A stretch of DNA of 12,875 bases from Devosia equisanguinis (GTDB lineage Bacteria; Pseudomonadota; Alphaproteobacteria; Rhizobiales; Hyphomicrobiaceae), in contig CAMDMH010000022.1 in the NCBI GenBank assembly GCA_945901835.1, positions 1 through 12,875 on the forward strand. The letters are read 5' to 3'. The notes beneath the pieces are model-generated. The model was not told where the DNA came from. It saw only the letters and a program-made list of their open reading frames with translations, and made no database searches. A program made the translations under genes and the position numbers. The stretch's first letter is position 1, and each line of letters starts with the position of its first letter. Positions 6,935 to 12,875 of the stretch are shown piece after piece.

Positions 6935-7948
6935 ATGTCAGAGCCGGCGAAGTCGACAGTGGAGCTTCTGGGGCAACCCTTGGAACTCTCGGTCTCTGGC
7001 TCCGGCCGCAACATCCTGTTTCTCTCCGCTGGCATTTGGCTGGCATCGGACGCGGCATTCACGTCCGATCTCGCCAAGCTCGGACGCGTAACCGCGCCGG
7101 TGCACCCGGGCTTCGGCAAGCACGACGCCGGCAATCACCTCACCACCGCCGACGACCTCGCCTATCTCTACCTCGATCTGATCGAGCACATCCTCGCCGA
7201 CGACAAAGCCGCGAAAGATGTGACGATCGTCGCCGCCTCGCTCGGTGCGTATGTCGCCGCACAGATGGCGATCAAATCCTGCCAGCGCATCGCCGGCCTC
7301 GTCCTGATCGGTCCCATGGGCGTCAAGGCCGGCAACCGCGACGCGCGCGATTACGTCGATCTGTTCGCTCACGCAGAACCCGACCTGGTGAAGCTCGCGT
7401 TCTCGGACCCCGCACGCTTCCAGGTCGATCTCACCGAGCTGTCCGAGGCCGCCGTCACCGATCGCGTACGTGCCCGCGAAGCCCTCGCCCGTTTCGTCTG
7501 GCAGCCCTTCATGCACGATCCCAAGCTCGGCCGCCGCCTGCATCGCATCACCGCGCCCACCCTGTTGTTGCGCGGCGCTGACGATCGCATCGTGGCACCG
7601 TCCGTCGCCGCTCTGCTCACCGAGAAAATACCCGCCGCGCGCCTCGAGAAGATCGACCGCGCCGGCCACCTTCCCCACGTCGAGCAACCCGCCGCCACCC
7701 TCGCCGCCATCGCGACATTCATCGAAGCGCTGCCCGCCGCAGCGAAGACGCCCGCTCCTCGCGGAGGCTCACGAACATGCGCATCTATCATTTCTCCGAG
7801 CAGCCCTACCCCGAAGCCTGGTCGCTGGAACGGCCGACGCTGCGCGTCACGCTGCCCAATCAGCTCTGCCGGCCCGAGGAAGCCCACAAGCTCTACAATC
7901 GCTACCTCGACGAATGGGCGATCGCCGACGAGGTCGGCCTCGACCTGA
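6935..7948 (+). CDS. Alpha/beta hydrolase with a C-terminal extension overlapping the next gene
   Basis: A 337-residue frame in which about the first 272 residues form a standard alpha/beta hydrolase. A catalytic triad is visible: Ser102 in the elbow VAASLGA (A-x-S-x-G rather than G-x-S-x-G), Asp217 in GADDRIVAP and His245 in RAGHLPHVEQP. It should hydrolyse a small ester, amide or C-C bond; the substrate is unknown. It has no signal peptide. The ATG at 6935 follows ggggaga (6921-6927); an in-frame TTG at 6890 is less likely. The fold ends near FIEALPAAAK, but there is no stop there: the frame continues about 65 residues, rich in Arg, Ser and Pro, and terminates 172 nt inside the monooxygenase gene. 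The tail reads like an out-of-frame shadow of that gene, so either the natural stop was lost or the genes truly overlap. It is the middle gene of the trio. Confidence 0.87.
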   Translation: MSEPAKSTVELLGQPLELSVSGSGRNILFLSAGIWLASDAAFTSDLAKLGRVTAPVHPGFGKHDAGNHLTTADDLAYLYLDLIEHILADDKAAKDVTIVAASLGAYVAAQMAIKSCQRIAGLVLIGPMGVKAGNRDARDYVDLFAHAEPDLVKLAFSDPARFQVDLTELSEAAVTDRVRAREALARFVWQPFMHDPKLGRRLHRITAPTLLLRGADDRIVAPSVAALLTEKIPAARLEKIDRAGHLPHVEQPAATLAAIATFIEALPAAAKTPAPRGGSRTCASIISPSSPTPKPGRWNGRRCASRCPISSAGPRKPTSSTIATSTNGRSPTRSAST

Positions 7949-8979
7949 TGGTCAACGAGCACCATCAGACCGCGACGTGCATCACGTCCTCGGCAACAGT
8001 CGTGCTCGGTATTCTCGCGCGCACGACGAAGAAGGCGCGCATCCTCATCCTCGGCGTGCCCATCGCCAACCGCAACGACCCCGTCCGCATCGCCGAAGAA
8101 CTTTCGATGATCGACGTGATCTCCGGCGGACGCCTCGAGATGGGCTTCGTCAAGGGCATCCCGTACGAGATCACGCCGGCGAACTCGAACCCGCTGCGCT
8201 TCATGGATCGCTTCTGGGAATCGCACGACATCATCATCAAGGCGATGACCACGCACGACGGCCCCTTCAACTTCGAGGGCGAGTTCTTCCACCACCGCAA
8301 CATCAACGTTTGGCCGCGGCCGATGCAGCAGCCCCACCCGCCCGTGTGGGTGACGACGGGCAGCCCCGGCAACGCCCGCGAACTCGGCCGTCGCGGCTAC
8401 GTCGTCGCGAGCTTCCTCGGCGGCTTCGGCGCGACGAAGGAATTGCACAAGGCCTACGCCGAAGGCTGGCGCGCCGCGGGCCGCGGCAGCGAGATCCCCG
8501 TCGACCGCCTCGCCTATCTGGCGCTCGCCGCAACCGCATCCACGGACGCCGAGGCGCGCCGCCGCGCGGAGCCGATCGTCGACTACATCAGGACGACCGC
8601 ACAAGTCGCACCGCCCTTCAAGCAACCGCCGGGCTACTTCGCCAACGACGCGCTCGTGAAGATCCTGCGCAACAAGTCCTCGAACCCGCGCGCGATCCGG
8701 CCCATCGCCTCGCCTGATGGCAAGATGATTCAGCCGATCAACGCCTCGATCGACGAGCTGATCGACATCGGCCTGCTGTTCTGCGGTACGCCCGACAAGG
8801 TCGTGAAGCAGATCGAGCGCTTCACCGACGGCATCGGCGGTCTCGGCCATCTGATGCTGATGATGCAGGGCGGCAACCTCGGGCACGAAGACACCGCCGA
8901 CAACCTACGCCTGTTCGGCAACGAGGTGCTGCCCGCCCTCAAAGCCCGCGCGCGCGCCAAGGTTTTCCAGGCGGCGTAA
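7777..8979 (+). CDS. LLM-class flavin-dependent oxidoreductase (luciferase-like monooxygenase)
   Basis: A 400-residue bacterial-luciferase-family protein that would use reduced FMN (supplied by a separate reductase) and oxygen to oxidise a small organic substrate, or possibly F420 in some family members. Supporting segments are VNEHHQ (59-64), the VPIANRNDPVRIAEELSMID strand/helix (residues about 94-113) carrying flavin-phosphate contacts, GGRLEMGFVKG (117-127) and the C-terminal CGTPDKVVKQIERF (about 330-345). The length is slightly above the usual 330-370 residues and the fold looks complete. The ATG at 7777 has gcggagg (7761-7767) 9 nt upstream, a good start even though the preceding hydrolase frame still runs across it. 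With the hydrolase and cupin it probably forms an oxidative catabolic operon. The substrate is not predictable from the sequence. Confidence 0.92.
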   Translation: MRIYHFSEQPYPEAWSLERPTLRVTLPNQLCRPEEAHKLYNRYLDEWAIADEVGLDLMVNEHHQTATCITSSATVVLGILARTTKKARILILGVPIANRNDPVRIAEELSMIDVISGGRLEMGFVKGIPYEITPANSNPLRFMDRFWESHDIIIKAMTTHDGPFNFEGEFFHHRNINVWPRPMQQPHPPVWVTTGSPGNARELGRRGYVVASFLGGFGATKELHKAYAEGWRAAGRGSEIPVDRLAYLALAATASTDAEARRRAEPIVDYIRTTAQVAPPFKQPPGYFANDALVKILRNKSSNPRAIRPIASPDGKMIQPINASIDELIDIGLLFCGTPDKVVKQIERFTDGIGGLGHLMLMMQGGNLGHEDTADNLRLFGNEVLPALKARARAKVFQAA

Positions 8980-9112
8980 CGAGCAGGTGTAGGTAGGGTT
9001 CGAGCCTTCGATGTGCAGGCCCACCTCGCATCGCTCCTCCCCTCACTGTGGGCTACGGCGTTCACACATCTGCTTCGCTTGTCCCATACGCAACCATCAA
9101 AGGCGAAGTAGT

Positions 9113-9137
9113 CCCCCTCCCCTGAATGGGGAGGGGG
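9113..9137. repeat. Perfect 10-bp stem hairpin of C/G tracts
   Basis: The arms ccccctcccc (9113-9122) and ggggaggggg (9128-9137) are perfectly complementary around the 5-nt loop tgaat. There is no T-tract. It lies 133 bp past the monooxygenase stop and could help end or protect transcripts from either side. Its sequence style matches the GC-rich repeat at 9186-9241. Confidence 0.75.
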
Positions 9138-9185
9138 CAGGGGTGGGGTGATTTTCAGGAGCAGTCAATTGCACGGTTTTCGCTG

Positions 9186-9241
9186 GACTTCCCCCCTCCG
9201 GCCCTACGGGCCACCTCCCCCACAAGGGGGGAGGAGAACCG
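9186..9241. repeat. GC-rich double-hairpin dispersed repeat, copy 1
   Basis: A 56-bp unit containing two small palindromes: ggccc-tac-gggcc (9200-9212) and cctccccc-acaag-gggggagg (9214-9234). A near-identical copy in the same orientation lies at 10729-10785, differing by one extra A before the G run. Two copies in 1.6 kb, both intergenic, mark it as a dispersed repeat family of this genome. Confidence 0.85.
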
Positions 9242-9284
9242 AGAGGCCCGTGTGAAAATCGAAGCAGTTATTGTTCTGAGTCGC

Positions 9285-10415
9285 CTAAGCAAGAGCCGCC
9301 GTCTGGTACAGCGTCACGCGCAATCCCCCGTGCGAGATAGACCCTTGCGAGGGCAAGAACGGCAGCCCGCACGCATTCGCCAGTGCCTCGTCGCTGGCCA
9401 CCATCCCGACGCGCCAGCCCGAAAACCGCGCCTTCAGCGTCTGCCCCATCGCGCGGTAGAGCGTCGTCAACCGCGCCTTGTCGCCGATCCGGTCACCGTA
9501 GGGCGGATTGATGATGACCAGTCCCGGCGGACCTTCGGGCGCAACGATCTCGCTGAGCGCAAGCTGTTTGAACTCGCAGAACTGAGCGACGCCGGCACGC
9601 TCCGCATTCGCGCGGCTCATGACGATCGCGCCCGCATCGATGTCGCTGCCGTGGAAGCGAACCGGCGGCACGACCGCCACCGCCGCACCAGCAGCGCGCA
9701 TCTCGGCCCACGCCGCCGCGTCGAACGTCGCCAGATGCTCGAACGCGAAATGCCGAGAACGACCGGGCAGAAATCCCGCCGCGACCTCCGCCGCCTCGAT
9801 CACGAACGTCCCCGAGCCGCACATCGGATCGAGCACCGGCTCGCGCCCATCGTAACCGCACAGACGCAGCAGCATCGCCGCCATCGTCTCGCGCATCGGC
9901 GCCTTGGCGACCGCCTCCTTGAAGCCGCGCTTGTGCAGAAGCTCGCCCGACGTATCGACGCCGATGGTGCACATATCGTCGTCGAAGCGCACACGGATGC
10001 ACACCTCGGCCTCGGCCGACAGAGGCGCGCCGAGTTCCTCGTTGATCGCACGTTCGACGCGCTGCGCCGCCGCGCCCGAATGATAGATGCGCGAGGTCTT
10101 GCAGGTCGCCTCGACGCGGAACGGAACATCACGCCGCAGGGCCTCGGCCCATGCCACCTTCCGCGAGCGCTTGTCGAGCTGTGCCAGATGCAGCGCGCGG
10201 AACTCCGCGATGCGCGCCACCACCCGGCTCGCCCCGCGGATCTCCAGGTTCGCGCGCCACACCTCGCGCCACCCGCCGCGTACAGTGACGCCACCCTTGA
10301 TCACCGTCGGCTCGGAAAACCCCTTCTCCCGCGCCTCCTCGCACAGCGCCGTCTCCAGCCCCGGCGCCGCCACCAGAAATATCTCGAATTCTTTCGCTTC
10401 GTTTGCTTCGGTCAT
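9285..10415 (-). CDS. THUMP-domain class I SAM-dependent RNA methyltransferase (RlmL/YcbY N-half type)
   Basis: A 376-residue methyltransferase with an N-terminal RNA-binding THUMP region (about 1-160) and a C-terminal Rossmann-type domain. The SAM-binding motif I is LDPMCGSGTFVIEAA (195-209), the acidic motif II region is GSDIDAGAI (257-264), and the catalytic NPPYG (303-307) is the motif IV of N2-guanine methyltransferases. HKRGFKEAVAKAPMRETMAA, just before motif I, is also characteristic of the RlmL family. It probably methylates a guanine of 23S rRNA (G2445 in E. coli RlmL), though the exact target is inferred; it lacks the second methyltransferase half (RlmK) found in the E. coli fusion. 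The ATG at 10415 has only a weak upstream Shine-Dalgarno, but protein similarity begins there. It stands alone between two copies of the same GC-rich repeat. Confidence 0.93.
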   Translation of the reverse strand: MTEANEAKEFEIFLVAAPGLETALCEEAREKGFSEPTVIKGGVTVRGGWREVWRANLEIRGASRVVARIAEFRALHLAQLDKRSRKVAWAEALRRDVPFRVEATCKTSRIYHSGAAAQRVERAINEELGAPLSAEAEVCIRVRFDDDMCTIGVDTSGELLHKRGFKEAVAKAPMRETMAAMLLRLCGYDGREPVLDPMCGSGTFVIEAAEVAAGFLPGRSRHFAFEHLATFDAAAWAEMRAAGAAVAVVPPVRFHGSDIDAGAIVMSRANAERAGVAQFCEFKQLALSEIVAPEGPPGLVIINPPYGDRIGDKARLTTLYRAMGQTLKARFSGWRVGMVASDEALANACGLPFLPSQGSISHGGLRVTLYQTAALA

Positions 10416-10631
10416 GCCGAGTGCTTACCGGGAAGCCGGCGTTGGGGCGACCGTTATCTGGGCACAGAGTCAGCAGGGCGGGCAGTAGGGGTGCTGAGCG
10501 CACTTTGCGAGAAGTGCCCCCAAGGAATCCAGAGCTCATCACGTCCAAAGCTACGATATGAGACGGTACACGAAATAGCGGAAGAGGGCGCACAACCTCC
10601 TCGGACGCCACTCCCCCACCACTTAGTCCTA

Positions 10632-10683
10632 AAAAACGGGGGATCGGGGGTGTCCCCCGAGCGGGGGACAGGGCCCGCGGCCC
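10632..10683 (-). terminator. Hairpin pair followed by a T run, possible terminator of the lysA transcript
   Basis: The arms tgtccccc (10651-10658) and gggggaca (10663-10670) pair perfectly around a 4-nt loop, and a second small hairpin, gggcc-cgc-ggccc, spans 10671-10683. On the minus strand these precede a run of six T (plus-strand A run about 10631-10636), but a C-rich spacer of 14 nt separates stem and T run, so a classical intrinsic terminator is uncertain. It would lie about 150 nt past the small secreted protein gene. It may instead belong to a repeat family. Confidence 0.3.
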
Positions 10684-10728
10684 CGTTCGCGTAGCGACTT
10701 CGCAACCTGAACAGACAGAACGCTACTA

Positions 10729-10785
10729 GACTTCCCCCCTCCGGCCCTACGGGCCACCTCCCCCACAAAGGGGGGAGGAGAACCG
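10729..10785. repeat. GC-rich double-hairpin dispersed repeat, copy 2
   Basis: A 57-bp unit matching 9186-9241 except for one inserted A (acaaag versus acaag). It contains the same ggccc-tac-gggcc and cctccccc/gggggagg pairings. The same orientation on both sides of the methyltransferase gene makes the pair a direct repeat about 1.5 kb apart. Confidence 0.85.
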
Positions 10786-10824
10786 CCTTTGCACCACTCA
10801 CCACTCCTCACTCTGCCCACCACC

Positions 10825-11232
10825 TCACGCGCCCTTGTAACGCAGCACGACGGGCGGGGGAGGCGGCAGGCGCGGCAGGCGGGCGCGCGGGACGGGCACG
10901 ATGTTGGTGAGCTGCTCGAAGATCCCCAGGGCCTCGTCTACCGTGTCGATCACGAGGCACAATATCGGCCCGTCTTCGTAGCGTTGGCGCAGGTCGTAGA
11001 GATTCTTGATGCGAGGCGCGGTTTCGGCAAAGCGCAACACGCGCTCGAAAGTCGCCCCATCGAAGCCGCTACGGAGCAAGCGGAACTCGATCTCGATGGT
11101 GCATTTCGGTGGTGTGCCATCAGGCTGGCGTTCCAGCACGACAGCTTGGCAACTCGCGGAGAATGCCGCCAGCAACAGCACCGCCAGCAAGCCGAACCGC
11201 ACACACGCAAACCTTCGCGAGCGGCACTCCAC
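10825..11232 (-). CDS. Small secreted or lipid-anchored protein of unknown function downstream of lysA
   Basis: I do not recognise this 135-residue protein. It has a basic N-terminus (RSRR), a hydrophobic core (VRFGLLAVLLLAAFSA, 11-26) and a Cys at 28, followed by a small folded region and a proline-rich C-terminus (PRLPPPPPVV). This looks like a signal peptide; SASC is a poor lipobox because position -3 is Ser, so secretion by signal peptidase I is at least as likely as lipid attachment. Cys44 and Cys92 in the mature part could pair. The GTG at 11232 overlaps the lysA stop as TAGTG, which suggests translational coupling. A second GTG at 11202 with gaagg about 9 nt upstream is an alternative start and still keeps the hydrophobic core. 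Longer frames reaching into lysA are shadows. Confidence 0.62.
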   Translation of the reverse strand: MECRSRRFACVRFGLLAVLLLAAFSASCQAVVLERQPDGTPPKCTIEIEFRLLRSGFDGATFERVLRFAETAPRIKNLYDLRQRYEDGPILCLVIDTVDEALGIFEQLTNIVPVPRARLPRLPPPPPVVLRYKGA

Positions 11233-12506
11233 TACCCCAGCCACCCCGGCAACCGATCGAGCGCGATGATCGCCTCGACGTCCATGCGTGGGCGCACGAC
11301 CGCCCACTCGGCACCGCGCACCAGCACCTCCGGCACCAGCGGGCGCGTGTTGTATGTGGACGCCATCACCGCGCCGTAAGCGCCAGCCGTCATGACAGCG
11401 ACGAGATCGCCAGCGACGAACGGCGGCAGCGACCGTTCCAGCGCGATGTAATCGCCCGTCTCGCATACGGGACCGACGAGATCCTGCACCACCATCGGGG
11501 CATCGCGGCTCAGTTCGCTCACCGGCCAGATCTCGTGATGCGCTTCGTACAGCGTCGGCCGGATCAGATCGTTCATCGCGGCATCGACGATGGTGAAGCG
11601 CCGCCCCTCGCCTTCCTTGATGAAAGTCACGCGCGTCACGAGCACGCCGGCGTTGCCGACGAGCAGCCGCCCCGGCTCCATCACGAGCTTCAGCCCGAGA
11701 TCGCCAAGCACTTCCTTCGCTACCGCCGCATAGGCGGCAGGATCGGGCGGCGGCTGGTTGCCGAGCTTGTAGGACACGCCGAGCCCGCCCCCGAGATCGA
11801 GGTGCTCGAGCTCATGCCCACGCGCGCGCAAGTCCAGCGCAAGCTCGCGCATCAGCGTGAATGCATCGCGGAACGGCGACAGCTTCGCGTCCGTGATCTG
11901 GCTGCCGATGTGCATGTGGATGCCGACGGCAGCGAGACCCGGCAGCGCGCGCGCGCGATCCATCAGGCGCGGCGCGTCATCGAACGGAATGCCGAACTTG
12001 TTCTCGGACTTGCCGGTCGAGATCTTCGCGTGCGTCTTTGCGTCCACGTCCGGATTGACGCGCAGCGCGATGCGGGCGGTCTTACCGAGTTCAACGGCCA
12101 CCGACGACAGCGCCTCGAGTTCCGCTTCGCTCTCGACGTTGAAGCCGAGGATATCGTGCGAAATCGCGAACGCCATTTCATCGCGCGTCTTGCCGACACC
12201 GGCGAAGATCACCTTCGATGCAGGCACGCCGGCAGCCAGCGCCCGCTTCAATTCGCCGACCGACACGACGTCCATGCCCGCGCCGAGCTTGGCCATGGTC
12301 GCGAGCACGGCCTGGTTGGAGTTCGCCTTCATCGCATAACAGATGAGGTGCTCGGTGCCCGCGAACGCGCTATCGAGCGCGCGATACTGGCTCTCGAACG
12401 CGGCGGTCGCATAGCAGTAGAACGGCGTGCCAACCTCGGCGGCGATGGCGGCCAGACTGACGCCCTCCGCGTGCAGTACGCCGCGGGAATAGGTGAATTG
12501 AAGCAT
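11232..12506 (-). CDS. lysA: Diaminopimelate decarboxylase
   Basis: A 424-residue, PLP-dependent, fold-type III enzyme that converts meso-diaminopimelate to L-lysine and CO2, the last step of lysine biosynthesis, in the cytoplasm. The PLP lysine is K60 in CYAMKAN; HIGSQ (199-203), GGGLGV (239-244) and EPGR (277-280) bind the cofactor phosphate and substrate. CETGD (348-352, usually CESGD) carries the catalytic Cys348 contributed across the dimer interface, and GAYG holds Tyr378. The length fits the family. I use the ATG at 12506 (MLQFTYSRGV) because family similarity starts there; a TTG at 12551 would add 15 residues of unlikely composition. The Shine-Dalgarno is weak. The upstream neighbour is a TTT substrate-binding protein 70 bp away, not argH as is common in related bacteria. 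The stop overlaps the GTG of the small secreted protein. Confidence 0.97.
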   Translation of the reverse strand: MLQFTYSRGVLHAEGVSLAAIAAEVGTPFYCYATAAFESQYRALDSAFAGTEHLICYAMKANSNQAVLATMAKLGAGMDVVSVGELKRALAAGVPASKVIFAGVGKTRDEMAFAISHDILGFNVESEAELEALSSVAVELGKTARIALRVNPDVDAKTHAKISTGKSENKFGIPFDDAPRLMDRARALPGLAAVGIHMHIGSQITDAKLSPFRDAFTLMRELALDLRARGHELEHLDLGGGLGVSYKLGNQPPPDPAAYAAVAKEVLGDLGLKLVMEPGRLLVGNAGVLVTRVTFIKEGEGRRFTIVDAAMNDLIRPTLYEAHHEIWPVSELSRDAPMVVQDLVGPVCETGDYIALERSLPPFVAGDLVAVMTAGAYGAVMASTYNTRPLVPEVLVRGAEWAVVRPRMDVEAIIALDRLPGWLG

Positions 12507-12576
12507 ATCGGGGCCGCCGGGTTCTCGCCAATGTCGGCGAGCATGTAGCAAGAACCACCGCCCGGCAGCAATTCCC

Positions 12577-12875
12577 TTACCCCCGGATCAGCCGCGTCAT
12601 CTGCTCGATCAGCGCCTTGGGCGAGGCATACATCTGCTTGACCAGCGCCGAGACCTCCTCCCCGCCCTTCACATTGATCGAGAGATTCATTTTCTGCGCC
12701 TCTTCGAGCAGGGCCGGGTCCTTGTGCGCATCGACGAACGCCTTCCGCAGCATCGCAAGCGGTCCCGCGGGCGTGCCGGGCGGCGCGATGTACGGCCGCT
12801 GGAACACCTGCTGGCTCACCACCAGCTCGACCGCCTTGCGCAATTCGGGGGCCGTGTATTTCCACAGCGAGGGAA
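12577..12875 (-). CDS. Tripartite tricarboxylate transporter substrate-binding protein (TctC/Bug family), C-terminal part
   Basis: The last 98 or so residues of a periplasmic solute-binding protein; the N-terminal two thirds, with the signal peptide, lie beyond the right edge. The segment PYIAPPGTPAGPLAMLRKAF, then DPALLEEAQKMNL, GGEEVSALVKQMYASP and a terminal helix, is the characteristic C-terminal lobe of TctC/Bug proteins. They deliver carboxylates or other small organic solutes to TctAB-type membrane subunits, or act as orphan receptors. The reading frame stays open to the window end (..SLWKYTAPEL..), so the true start is not visible. The stop is 70 bp before lysA on the same strand, so co-transcription with lysA is possible but functionally unexplained. 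Ligand unknown. Confidence 0.88.
   Translation of the reverse strand, partial: PSLWKYTAPELRKAVELVVSQQVFQRPYIAPPGTPAGPLAMLRKAFVDAHKDPALLEEAQKMNLSINVKGGEEVSALVKQMYASPKALIEQMTRLIRG

Larger units (their letters stand above)
8980..9284. other. Convergent intergenic region with GC-rich hairpins
   Basis: These 305 bp separate the monooxygenase and methyltransferase stop codons and have no credible gene. They hold a perfect 10-bp-stem hairpin (9113-9137) and one copy of the double-hairpin repeat (9186-9241). The first 130 bp show no structure I can name. Confidence 0.6.
10416..10824. other. Intergenic region with several hairpins and repeats
   Basis: These 409 bp separate the methyltransferase start from the small secreted protein's stop. 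They hold a tight gtccccc-type hairpin (10651-10670), the second copy of the GC-rich repeat (10729-10785), and a CA/CT-rich stretch with repeated ccactc (about 10790-10820). The methyltransferase promoter should lie in the right part of 10416-10500, but I see no clear -35/-10 pair. The open frames crossing it have low-complexity, repeat-derived composition and are not genes. Confidence 0.6.

Noticed and set aside
7369..8886. 505-codon minus-strand open frame opposite the hydrolase and monooxygenase
   Set aside because: Shadow of two well-supported genes; composition is rich in Arg, Asp and Val without domain signatures.
9126..10694. 522-codon plus-strand open frame across the methyltransferase
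   Set aside because: It runs through repeat DNA at both ends and is antisense to a complete THUMP methyltransferase.
10454..10804. Minus-strand open frame of 116 codons in the intergenic region
   Set aside because: It is translated from repeat and hairpin DNA and has low-complexity Gly/Pro/Arg composition; no ribosome site or domain.
11109..12548. 479-codon plus-strand open frame opposite lysA
   Set aside because: Antisense shadow; rich in Arg and His with no family resemblance, whereas lysA has all its active-site motifs.
1..12875. CRISPR arrays, tRNA/rRNA genes, transposases, known defence genes
   Set aside because: I looked for spaced identical repeats, tRNA T-arm patterns, and transposase or nuclease motifs and found none.

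Overview
The window is GC-rich, densely coded bacterial chromosome. LipA, LysA, a TctC-type solute-binding protein, a YbdK-type ligase and a THUMP methyltransferase, together with proteobacterial-style GC-rich palindromic repeats between genes, suggest an alphaproteobacterium, probably of the Hyphomicrobiales (Rhizobiales). That placement is inference from protein style and repeats; no rRNA or other marker is present.

Layout, left to right: lipA (lipoyl synthase) and a small GlsB/YeaQ-type membrane protein on the minus strand; divergent from these, a YbdK-type carboxylate-amine ligase and a crotonase-fold (enoyl-CoA hydratase-like) protein on the plus strand. The crotonase converges on a minus-strand lysozyme-like protein with a long Ala/Pro/Val tail. 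Divergent from that is a plus-strand trio: a two-domain cupin, an alpha/beta hydrolase and a luciferase-like flavin monooxygenase. These converge on a minus-strand block: a 23S rRNA-type THUMP methyltransferase, a small secreted protein of unknown function, lysA (diaminopimelate decarboxylase), and the C-terminal part of a tripartite tricarboxylate transporter (TTT) substrate-binding protein cut by the right edge.

How the genes work together: lipA, lysA and the rRNA methyltransferase are housekeeping genes. The cupin, hydrolase and flavin monooxygenase form the most pathway-like group: an oxygen-using flavoenzyme, a hydrolase and a metal-site cupin would suit breakdown of a cyclic or ester/amide compound. 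The substrate cannot be read from the sequence. The hydrolase reading frame runs 172 nt into the monooxygenase gene, which suggests coupled translation or a lost stop codon.

Non-coding structure is notable. A nested 111-bp palindrome lies between cupin and hydrolase. Two near-identical copies of a GC-rich double-hairpin repeat flank the methyltransferase in the same orientation. A tandem 16-bp repeat with CACGTG cores lies upstream of the lysozyme-like gene. The crotonase-like protein appears to lack both acid/base glutamates of classical hydratases. I found no CRISPR array, tRNA, rRNA, insertion sequence with transposase, or known defence system. I do not see a clearly new system; the best leads are the cupin/hydrolase/flavoenzyme cluster and the lysozyme-like protein with its unusual tail.
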